Below are positions 1 through 4,913 of a DNA stretch of 5,090 nt, one piece after another (the stretch's first letter is position 1; every line of letters begins with the position of its first letter). The stretch covers positions 1-5,090 of the forward strand of contig JBBWZQ010000324.1 in assembly GCA_039649115.1 (NCBI GenBank). The letters are read 5' to 3'. Under the pieces are notes generated by a model. That model saw only the letters and a program-made list of their open reading frames with translations, did not search any database and had not been told where the DNA came from. A program made the translations under genes and the position numbers. The stretch is from DATEJJ01 sp039649115. Its GTDB lineage: Bacteria; Actinomycetota; Actinomycetes; Mycobacteriales; Micromonosporaceae.

Positions 1-448
1 GGTGCAGCGCCACGACCGCGGCGGCGAGCCGCTCGTCGCGGCGCAGGGCGGTGGCCGGGCCCATCAGCGCGGCGTGCAGCCGGCGCACCGCCGCGGCGCC
101 GGCCGGGTCGTCGACCACCGGCGCGGCGAACAGTGGCAGCCGGGCACCGCGGTCGGCGAGCAGGTCGGCGACCAGTCGCGGTCCGATGTGGACCATCCGG
201 TACGTGAAGCCGCCCGGATCGGCGGACCAGCCGTCGTGCGGATCGTCCGGGTTGAACGCCATCACCATGCCCGCGGCGCTGGTGTGCCGGGCTCCCCGGC
301 AGGTGAACGTCTGCACCCCGCGCTCCGTGACGCCGAACGAGTACGTGTCGTGACTGTGCCGGTGGTACACGTGCCGTTCGAAGCGGGCGTGCATGGCCTC
401 CAGCGGGCGGTCATCGACCCGCCGGTACCGCACCCACTCGCCCGTCAT
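1..448 (-). CDS. AraC-family transcriptional regulator, N-terminal sensor half (cut by left window edge)
   Basis: 149 codons are visible, read leftward from ATG at 448-446; the rest, including the expected C-terminal DNA-binding half, lies outside the window. Residues about 20-90 look like the AraC-type effector-binding cupin. There is a His-rich strand HVYHRHSHD (26-34), then YSFGVTERGVQTF (36-48), a glycine turn (AAGMV, 58-62) and FNPDDPHDG (65-73), followed by a YRMVHIGP strand (83-90). In this family the cupin binds a small effector and two C-terminal helix-turn-helix motifs bind DNA; the effector cannot be read from this sequence. The gene is divergent from the DUF2000 gene across 63 bp, so it probably controls that gene, itself, or both. 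Six G's lie directly before the ATG and there is no well-spaced Shine-Dalgarno, so the start is likely but not certain. The alternative ATG at 456 is out of frame. Confidence 0.85.
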   Translation of the reverse strand, partial: MTGEWVRYRRVDDRPLEAMHARFERHVYHRHSHDTYSFGVTERGVQTFTCRGARHTSAAGMVMAFNPDDPHDGWSADPGGFTYRMVHIGPRLVADLLADRGARLPLFAAPVVDDPAGAAAVRRLHAALMGPATALRRDERLAAAVVALH

Positions 449-511
449 CCCCCCATGATGCCCCGCACGCGCGTACAAGACGCGGGGTGCCGGCGGCCGG
501 AGCATGGGCCC
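449..511. promoter_or_regulatory. Divergent intergenic region between the AraC-type regulator and the DUF2000 gene
   Basis: These 63 bp must hold the promoters for both divergent genes unless one promoter lies inside the opposite gene. There is an inverted repeat CCCCGC (461-466) / GCGGGG (482-487), centres 21 bp apart, which could be an operator or chance in GC-rich DNA. The DUF2000 ribosome-binding site GGAG sits at 499-502, 9 nt before the ATG. No convincing -35/-10 pair is visible. Assigning this as the regulator's target is an inference from gene order. Confidence 0.4.
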
Positions 512-922
512 ATGCGGTTCGACACGAAGATCGCCATCGTGCTGCGCGAGGACCTTCCGGTGTGGCAGAGGCTGAACATGACGGCGTTTCTCGCCAGTGC
601 CGTCGCGGGCGGCCGGGACGAGGTGATGGGCCTGCCGTACCAGGACGGGTCGGGCAACGGGTACCTGCCGATGTTCCGCCAGCCGGTGCTCGTCTTCGCG
701 GGCGGGGCGGCGGACCTGCGGGCGGTCTGGGAACGGGCCCGGCAGCGCGGGCTGGGGCTGGCCGTGTTCACCCAGGAGCTGTTCGCGACCGGCAACGACG
801 ACGACAACCGGGCCGCCGTGCGCGCGGTGTCCGCGGAGAAGCTGGACCTGGCCGGGCTCGCCCTGCACGGCCGGCGGGCCGACGTGGACAAGGCGGTCAA
901 GGGGCTGGCCCTGCACCCCTGA
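512..922 (+). CDS. DUF2000 family protein (peptidyl-tRNA hydrolase 2-like fold)
   Basis: A complete 136-residue protein that matches the small DUF2000 family along its whole length. Recognisable blocks are FDTKIAIVLREDLPVWQRLNM (3-23) followed by TAFLAS (24-29), YLPMFRQPVLVFAG in the middle, VFTQELFATGNDDDNRAAV, and the C-terminal block LDLAGLALHGRRADVDKAVKG. From family knowledge, DUF2000 members have a peptidyl-tRNA-hydrolase-2-like fold, but as far as I know no activity is established, so no reaction is assigned here. No signal peptide or membrane segment is seen, so it should be cytoplasmic. The ATG at 512 is preceded by GGAG with a 9-nt spacer; the upstream ATG at 504 is out of frame. 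It is divergent from an AraC-type regulator and convergent with the mycothiol dehydrogenase, with 8 bp between the two stop codons. Long open frames extending upstream of the ATG are GC-driven and are not included. Confidence 0.9.
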   Translation: MRFDTKIAIVLREDLPVWQRLNMTAFLASAVAGGRDEVMGLPYQDGSGNGYLPMFRQPVLVFAGGAADLRAVWERARQRGLGLAVFTQELFATGNDDDNRAAVRAVSAEKLDLAGLALHGRRADVDKAVKGLALHP

Positions 923-925
923 CCG
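894..925. terminator. Candidate hairpin terminator at the convergent gene ends
   Basis: CGGTCA (894-899) plus GGGG (901-904) pairs with CCCCTGACCG (916-925). This gives a 10-bp stem with one bulged A (900) and an 11-nt loop. The stem covers the last codons and the stop codon of the DUF2000 gene and ends 5 bp before the stop of the mycothiol dehydrogenase on the other strand, where a shared bidirectional terminator would be expected. There is no T-tract on either side; U-less hairpins are often proposed as terminators in actinomycetes, but this weakens the call. Confidence 0.4.
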
Positions 926-930
926 GGGAA

Positions 931-2016
931 TCAGAACACGACGACCGAGCGCAGCACCTCGCCCGCCTGCATCCGGGTGAAGGCACCCTCCACATCGGAC
1001 AGTGCGATCTCCTCGGTGACGAACGCGTCGAGGGGCAGCCGGCCCTGCAGGTACAGCTCGGTCAGCGCGGGGAAGTCGCGGCTGGGCAGGCAGTCGCCGT
1101 ACCAGCTCGACTTGACCGCGCCGCCCCGGCTGAACAGGTCGAGCAGCGGCATCTCCAGCCGCATCTCCGGCGTGGGCACGCCCACCAGGACGAGGGTGCC
1201 GGCCAGGTCCCGCGCGTAGAACGCCTGCCGCCAGGTCTCCGGCCGGCCGACCGCGTCGATGACCACGTCCGCGCCGAAGCCCCCGGTCAGGTCCTGGATC
1301 GCGGCCACCGGGTCGGTGCGGCTGGCGTCGACCGTGTGGGTCGCGCCGAAGCCCTTGGCCCACTCCAGCTTGCGCGGGTCGGTGTCCACCGCGATGACGC
1401 GCACCGCGCCGGCCAGCGCCGCGCCGGCAACGGCACCGTCGCCGACGCCGCCACAGCCGATCACCGCCACGGTGTCGCCCCGCGTCACGCCTCCGGTGTT
1501 CAGCGCGGCGCCGATGCCGGCCATCACGCCGCAGCCGAGCAGGCCGACCGCCGCGGCCCGGGCGGCCGGGTCGACCTTCGTGCACTGGCCGGCGTGCACG
1601 AGCGTCAGCTCCGCGAACGCCCCGATGCCCAGGGCCGGCGACAGCGGGGTGCCGTCGGCAAGCGTCATCCGCTGCGCCGCGTTGTGCGTCGCGAAGCAGT
1701 ACCAGGGCCGCCCGCGCCGGCAGGCCCGGCAGTCGCCGCACACCGCGCGCCAGTTCAGCACCACGAAGTCGCCCGGCGCGACGTCGGTGACGCCGGCGCC
1801 GACCCGCTCCACGGTCCCGGCCGCCTCGTGCCCGAGCAGGAACGGGTAGTCGTCGGTGATGCCGCCCTCCCGGTAGTGCAGGTCGGTGTGGCACACGCCG
1901 CACGCCCGCACCCGCACCACGGCCTCGCCCGGGCCCGGGTCGGGCACCACGATCGTGGTGGTCTGCACGGCCGCGCCCTTGCCGGGCGCGATGACGGCGG
2001 TCACGCGCTCACTCAT
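931..2016 (-). CDS. mscR: S-(hydroxymethyl)mycothiol dehydrogenase (zinc- and NAD-dependent, MDR superfamily)
   Basis: A 361-residue, full-length zinc alcohol dehydrogenase of the mycothiol-dependent formaldehyde dehydrogenase type. The family oxidises S-hydroxymethyl-mycothiol, formed spontaneously from formaldehyde and mycothiol, to S-formylmycothiol with NAD+, and can reduce S-nitrosomycothiol. Likely catalytic zinc ligands are C42 in ACGVCHTD, H63/E64 in LLGHEAAG and C162 in LLGCGVMAG. Structural zinc cysteines are C93, C96, C99 and C107. The Rossmann motif GCGGVG is at 187-192, and D211 at the end of the next strand fits NAD rather than NADP. The signatures NWRAVCG, GRPWYCF and KSSWYGDCLPSRDFP are characteristic of the mycothiol enzyme. 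The ATG at 2016 lies 10 bp after the kinase stop, with no clear Shine-Dalgarno of its own, so translational coupling and co-transcription with the kinase are likely. The metallo-beta-lactamase-fold hydrolase often seen beside this gene in other actinobacteria is not next to it here. Confidence 0.93.
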   Translation of the reverse strand: MSERVTAVIAPGKGAAVQTTTIVVPDPGPGEAVVRVRACGVCHTDLHYREGGITDDYPFLLGHEAAGTVERVGAGVTDVAPGDFVVLNWRAVCGDCRACRRGRPWYCFATHNAAQRMTLADGTPLSPALGIGAFAELTLVHAGQCTKVDPAARAAAVGLLGCGVMAGIGAALNTGGVTRGDTVAVIGCGGVGDGAVAGAALAGAVRVIAVDTDPRKLEWAKGFGATHTVDASRTDPVAAIQDLTGGFGADVVIDAVGRPETWRQAFYARDLAGTLVLVGVPTPEMRLEMPLLDLFSRGGAVKSSWYGDCLPSRDFPALTELYLQGRLPLDAFVTEEIALSDVEGAFTRMQAGEVLRSVVVF

Positions 2017-2026
2017 GCAGTGCAGG

Positions 2027-3622
2027 CTACGCGGAGCGTGGCTGGAACGAGGTGGTGACGATCCGGAAGCCGGGCAGGTTCGCCGACCAGTCGCTGTCCG
2101 CGGTCTGCCACCAGAATCCGTACGCCTGGTGCGGCGAGGTGATCACGCCACGGTTCACGACGTGTGTCCGCTGACCGTTGCGCAGGTAGGTGAACTCCCA
2201 GTCGGCCGCCTTGACGAAGTACGGGACCGGGGCGATCTTCACCCGCTGGTACCCGGGGAAGTCGCCGTTCGCCACCCGGTACCGCTCCTTGCCCGTCCAG
2301 TCCGCCACCGGGTCCGGCTGCGGCTGGTCGGTCTGGTCGATGCCGAGCAGCCGGGAGCCGCCGGGGTCGCGGAAGTACACGATGGAGCCGCGCCGGGACA
2401 CCGTCCAGCCGTCCGGTACCGCCACGCTGAACCCGGTCCGGTCCCGGTACCGGTGCCACCCCTGCGGCAGCGCCGGCCCGCCCGTGTCCGGTGGCGACGC
2501 CGGTGCGGAGGCACCAGGCGGGGACGCGTCACGGGACGCACCGGGCGTGGCCGCGCCGGGCGTGGTCCTGGCGTGGCCGGGGGTCCAGGTCGCCCGGGTG
2601 TGCGGCGCGACGGCCAGCAGCAGCGCGGCCAGCCCGGCGACGGCCAGCAGCGCGACCACGGCGTTGCGCCAGGCACGGCGGCGTCGGGGCACCGCGGCGG
2701 CGGGCGCGGGCGGTACCGGCTCGACCTGGGTGCGGGTCACCGGCTGCTCGGTCCACGGGCCGGGTGGGCCGGTCCGCTGCCGGGGTGCCACCGTGCCGGC
2801 ACCCGTACCCGCGATCGCCCGCAACCGGCGCTGCACCTCGGCCGCCGGCATCCGCTCGTCCGGGTCCCGGCGCAGCAACCCGTCGATCACCTCGCGCAAC
2901 GGCCCGGCGTGCGGCGCCGGGTCCGGGTCCTCGGTGGCCAGTGCGGTCAGCGTGGCCAGCGCGCCGGGCCGGGCGTACGGCGACTGGCCCTCCACGGCCG
3001 CGTGCAGCGTGGCGCCCAGCGACCACAGGTCGCACTCGGGGGTGGACGCGCCGCGCGCCGCCCGCTCGGGAGCCATGAAGGCGGGCGACCCGATGATGAC
3101 GCCCGGCCGGGTCACCGTGGCGTCGCCCTCCAGCATCGCCAGGCCGAAGTCGGTGAGCACGACGCGCCCGTCCGGACCGAGCAGCACGTTGCCCGGCTTG
3201 ACGTCGCGGTGCACCATGCCGATGCGGTGCGCCGCCCGCAGCGCGCTCAACACTCCCAGCCCGATGCGCGCCGCCTCGTCCAGCGCCAGCGGGCCGTCGG
3301 TCCGCAGCACCTGGTCCAGCGAGCGGGACGGCACGTGCTCCATGACGATCCACGGCCACGGCTGCTGCTGCACGATGTCGTACACCCGGACCACGTTGGG
3401 GTGGGCCAGCCGGGCGATGGCGCGTGCCTCCCGCAGCGACCGCTGCTCCATCGCGGCGCGCTCCTCGGCGGGCAACCCCTCGGGCGGGGTCACTTCCTTC
3501 ATCGCGACGTCGCGATGAAGAACCTCGTCGCGGCCCAACCAGACCCGGCCCATGCCGCCCTGGCCGAGCTGGCCGGCCAACCGGTACCGCCCGGCGATCA
3601 ACGGGGTCTGCGTGGTGGACAT
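2027..3622 (-). CDS. Transmembrane Hanks-type serine/threonine protein kinase with extracytoplasmic C-terminal domain
   Basis: A 531-residue PknB-like receptor kinase. The kinase domain covers about 13-270: glycine loop LGQGGMGRVW (19-28), ATP-binding lysine K42 in VAMKEV, helix-C E65, catalytic loop HRDVKPGN (138-145, D140 the base), DFG at 158-160, and SPAFMAPE (179-186) closing the activation loop. T169 and T171 in the loop are plausible autophosphorylation sites. All core catalytic residues are present, so it should be active. A Pro-rich juxtamembrane stretch (280-312) leads to RRRR (313-316), which marks the inner face, and one membrane helix at 321-339. An Ala/Pro/Ser/Thr-rich stalk (342-386) is followed by an outer domain of about 144 residues (388-531). 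That domain has seven tryptophans and no cysteine and begins like the PsbP/LpqN-type domains attached to some actinobacterial kinases. The signal it senses is unknown. It sits 34 bp after the two-helix membrane protein and 10 bp before mscR. GGGA near the ATG is a weak ribosome-binding site. Confidence 0.93.
   Translation of the reverse strand: MSTTQTPLIAGRYRLAGQLGQGGMGRVWLGRDEVLHRDVAMKEVTPPEGLPAEERAAMEQRSLREARAIARLAHPNVVRVYDIVQQQPWPWIVMEHVPSRSLDQVLRTDGPLALDEAARIGLGVLSALRAAHRIGMVHRDVKPGNVLLGPDGRVVLTDFGLAMLEGDATVTRPGVIIGSPAFMAPERAARGASTPECDLWSLGATLHAAVEGQSPYARPGALATLTALATEDPDPAPHAGPLREVIDGLLRRDPDERMPAAEVQRRLRAIAGTGAGTVAPRQRTGPPGPWTEQPVTRTQVEPVPPAPAAAVPRRRRAWRNAVVALLAVAGLAALLLAVAPHTRATWTPGHARTTPGAATPGASRDASPPGASAPASPPDTGGPALPQGWHRYRDRTGFSVAVPDGWTVSRRGSIVYFRDPGGSRLLGIDQTDQPQPDPVADWTGKERYRVANGDFPGYQRVKIAPVPYFVKAADWEFTYLRNGQRTHVVNRGVITSPHQAYGFWWQTADSDWSANLPGFRIVTTSFQPRSA
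3497..3520. repeat. 24-bp perfect palindrome inside the kinase gene (codons 35-42)
   Basis: The half-site CTTCATCGCGAC (3497-3508) is followed at once by its exact reverse complement GTCGCGATGAAG (3509-3520). The palindrome coincides with kinase codons 35 to 42, LHRDVAMK, including catalytic lysine 42. Because it is codon-aligned, the opposite strand spells the same eight residues. It depends on A/T-ending or unusual choices (CTT, CAT, and Met instead of the usual Val or Ile before Ala-x-Lys). It may be a protein-binding site or a cruciform/hairpin; its role is unknown. Confidence 0.9.
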
Positions 3623-3656
3623 TTCCCGACGGGTACCCCGTGCGGGCGCGGTTCAT
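3623..3656 (-). promoter_or_regulatory. Short spacer with hairpin just upstream of the kinase start
   Basis: The 34-bp gap between the membrane-protein stop and the kinase ATG holds an interrupted inverted repeat, ACGGG (3629-3633) and CCCGT (3637-3641), loop 3 nt. On the minus-strand transcript it lies about 6 nt before the kinase ATG, next to the weak GGGA ribosome-binding site. It could hinder ribosome access, but the stem is short. No separate promoter is evident, which supports co-transcription. Confidence 0.3.
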
Positions 3657-4184
3657 TCAGCGGCGGCGCAACGGGCGCACGTCTCCCGCCTGAGCCGGTG
3701 GTCCGGTCGCCACCCGCATGCCGTTGACGTAGCCGTCGGTCTCGCGCTGCTCCCCGTACTCCGCGGTCAGCGCGGCGATGCGCGCCTCCAGCGCCGCGAG
3801 GTCGGCCCGGCGGTCGGCGGCCAGCCCTTCGCGCACCGCGGCGAGGACCTCCGGCGCGTCGGGTCGCGCCCCGTCCCCGCCGGACAGGTCGCGCATCCGG
3901 CGCAGGACCTGGTCACGGGCGAGCGTCACGACAACGGCCAGCCAGGAGACGACGAACATCCCGGTGATGACGATGATCGTCACGATCGGAGCCACCGGCG
4001 GGGGCGGTAGCGGCGCGCCGGGGGGTGGCGGGGGCGGCGTCGGTCCTGAGACGATCATTATCGTCGCGACGATCATCGCGACGCTGGTGGCGATGGCCGC
4101 GATGATGCTTGTCAGGAGCAGCTTGCTGACCTGGATCTGCAGGCCGCCCCTGGTCGATCCGGGCTCATCGCGCTCCGCCAGCAT
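3657..4184 (-). CDS. Small two-helix membrane protein with proline-rich loop and cytoplasmic helical tail, unknown function
   Basis: I do not recognise a family. The protein has 175 residues from the ATG at 4184-4182. That start is supported by AAGGAG (plus-strand 4192-4197) with a 7-nt spacer; extending the frame to an ATG at 4298 would pass over this site without a comparable one. A short charged N-terminus (1-21) leads to membrane helix 1 (about 22-46). An uncharged loop rich in Gly and Pro (47-66, with runs of six and four prolines) is followed by helix 2 (about 67-89). The tail begins with ARDQVLRRMRD (89-99), whose positive charges predict both ends inside the cell. Residues 112-147 form a charged Ala/Glu/Arg/Leu helix that may be a coiled coil, and the end is RRR. 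It is the first gene of the apparent kinase-mscR cluster, so a role as partner, substrate or regulator of the kinase is reasonable but inferred only from position. Confidence 0.8.
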   Translation of the reverse strand: MLAERDEPGSTRGGLQIQVSKLLLTSIIAAIATSVAMIVATIMIVSGPTPPPPPPGAPLPPPPVAPIVTIIVITGMFVVSWLAVVVTLARDQVLRRMRDLSGGDGARPDAPEVLAAVREGLAADRRADLAALEARIAALTAEYGEQRETDGYVNGMRVATGPPAQAGDVRPLRRR

Positions 4185-4314
4185 TCTCGGGCTCCTTCCG
4201 CGGCGACCGCCCGCCCGATTGTCGGTGCATTCCCCGGGTCGCCGGTCGGTATTCGCCGGCGTCAGGTAGACCTCGATAACTGTGCCGATATCGTACACGG
4301 CGCCACCCGATCGA
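4185..4314 (-). promoter_or_regulatory. Intergenic region upstream of the membrane protein-kinase-mscR cluster; weak -10 candidate
   Basis: The 130 bp between the XRE regulator stop and the ATG at 4184 is the likely promoter region of the cluster. TACGAT on the minus strand (plus 4290-4295) fits an actinobacterial -10 TANNNT, but no good -35 lies 16-18 bp upstream. The 8-bp palindrome CGATATCG (4286-4293) overlaps this hexamer. No strong terminator for the XRE gene is seen, so read-through into the cluster is also possible. Confidence 0.3.
4192..4197 (-). promoter_or_regulatory. Strong ribosome-binding site that fixes the start of the two-helix membrane protein
   Basis: On the minus strand this reads AAGGAG, within GGAAGGAG, 7 nt before the ATG at 4184. 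It is the best Shine-Dalgarno in the window and selects this start over the upstream in-frame ATG at 4298. Confidence 0.75.
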
Positions 4315-4725
4315 CTATGCCGACCGGCGGCGGCGCATCACCTTCCGGTATGGCTCCAGCATCCGGTCGAGCACGGTCGCCAGCGCCTGCCTGTCGATCT
4401 CGGGTATCGGCGAATCCGCGGCGAGCATGCGGCCCAATTCGTAGGCCATCGGGTGCAGTTGCGGCACGGCGGCCGGCGGGTCGCCGCCGCCCAACCGGTC
4501 GGGATAGGCGGCCCGTACCATCTCGTTGATGGTCCTGCCCAGCACCGGAGCGATTCTCTCGATGGACCGGATGGTGGGCCGCTGTTCCTCGCTGAGCCAG
4601 CGCAGCACCACGGACGGATCGGTGCCCGCGGCGCGCGCGAAATGTGTCGGGGTGGGGAAATGCGCCGCGAGTATCGCCTCCCGCAGGTAGGCGCCGAAGC
4701 CAACCGGATGCCGGTACTGGTTCAT
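4315..4725 (-). CDS. Small XRE-type helix-turn-helix transcriptional regulator
   Basis: 136 residues from the ATG at 4725. The N-terminal half is a Cro/CI-like helix bundle: FGAYLREAILAA (10-21, helix 1), PTHFARAAG (26-34, helix 2), TDPSVVLRWLSEEQR (35-49, recognition helix) and the typical PTIRSIERIAPVLG (50-63). These are followed by TINEMVRAAYPDRL (65-78). The C-terminal part (89-136), LHPMAYELGRML through EPYRKVMRRRR, is helical, lacks membrane segments and ends very basic. No ligand domain is visible. It is divergent from a small membrane-protein gene and lies on the same strand as, and 130 bp upstream of, the kinase cluster; either could be a target. An in-frame GTG at 4758 would add 11 residues and has GAGGA 11 nt upstream. 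I prefer the ATG because the HTH starts just after it and a -10-like TATGCT is placed exactly for leaderless transcription. Confidence 0.85.
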   Translation of the reverse strand: MNQYRHPVGFGAYLREAILAAHFPTPTHFARAAGTDPSVVLRWLSEEQRPTIRSIERIAPVLGRTINEMVRAAYPDRLGGGDPPAAVPQLHPMAYELGRMLAADSPIPEIDRQALATVLDRMLEPYRKVMRRRRSA

Positions 4726-4731
4726 CGGCAG

Positions 4732-4737
4732 AGCATA
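4732..4737 (-). promoter_or_regulatory. Candidate -10 element for leaderless transcription of the XRE regulator
   Basis: On the minus strand TATGCT occupies the -12 to -7 positions if +1 is the A of the ATG at 4725, with a 6-nt gap. TATGCT fits TANNNT and no Shine-Dalgarno precedes that ATG, as expected of a leaderless mRNA. The -35 region (GGGTGG at 17-bp spacing) is poor, so the promoter is only a candidate. Confidence 0.35.
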
Positions 4738-4840
4738 GGAGCTACCAGGCGCCACCACCCTCGGCCGTTTCCTCAGTTACCGGGATCCCGCTGGCCGGCT
4801 CGGCCGCCGGGCGATCATCTGGACCGGCCCGGCCGACCGG

Positions 4841-4873
4841 TTGAGTTGTTCCGCCAGCAATTGCTGTTAGCGT
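4841..4873 (+). promoter_or_regulatory. Candidate promoter of the small membrane-protein gene
   Basis: Two overlapping sigma-70-like readings are possible: TTGAGT (4841-4846) with TGTTAG (4865-4870), 18-bp spacer, or TTGTTC (4846-4851) with TAGCGT (4868-4873), 16-bp spacer. Neither is a strong match. The local A/T richness between two genes, about 40 bp before a well-formed ribosome-binding site, supports a promoter here. A 12-bp palindrome lies between the hexamers. Confidence 0.3.
4855..4866. repeat. 12-bp perfect palindrome in the divergent intergenic region, possible operator
   Basis: CAGCAATTGCTG is a perfect dyad and one of the few A/T-cored sequences in the window. It lies in the 188-bp gap between the divergent XRE regulator and the small membrane-protein gene, overlapping the putative promoter of the latter. 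Dimeric HTH repressors commonly bind such dyads, so the adjacent XRE protein is the natural candidate; this is an inference. Confidence 0.45.
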
Positions 4874-4913
4874 CGTTTGCGGGACAACCAACCGATGACC
4901 GGAGGCGATCCAC

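Noticed and set aside
2..511. Upstream extension of the DUF2000 frame to position 2
   Set aside because: The extension is antisense to the AraC-type regulator and has Arg/Gly/His-rich composition. The family N-terminus starts exactly at the ATG at 512, which has its own GGAG.
487..2058. Plus-strand open frame of 523 codons across the DUF2000 and mscR region
   Set aside because: It is a GC-driven shadow overlapping two well-supported genes, with no recognisable motif or ribosome-binding site.
2500..2600. Repeated GGGCGTGG-like units in the kinase stalk coding region
   Set aside because: They are explained by codons for the Ala/Pro/Gly/Thr-rich stalk; the units are irregular and not a true tandem array.
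1886..3727. Long plus-strand open frame of 613 codons opposite the kinase
   Set aside because: It is antisense to a clear kinase. Its sequence is low-complexity Arg/Gly/Pro/Ala from GC-rich DNA. Its LHRDVAMK segment arises only because the palindrome at 3497-3520 is codon-aligned.
4185..4298. 38-residue N-terminal extension of the two-helix membrane protein
   Set aside because: The ATG at 4184 has a near-ideal AAGGAG. The extension lacks such a site and would use up the only intergenic space available for a promoter.
4781..4790. 10-bp palindrome CGGGATCCCG in the divergent gap
   Set aside because: It is short, composed mostly of G/C and does not extend, so it is expected by chance in DNA of this composition.
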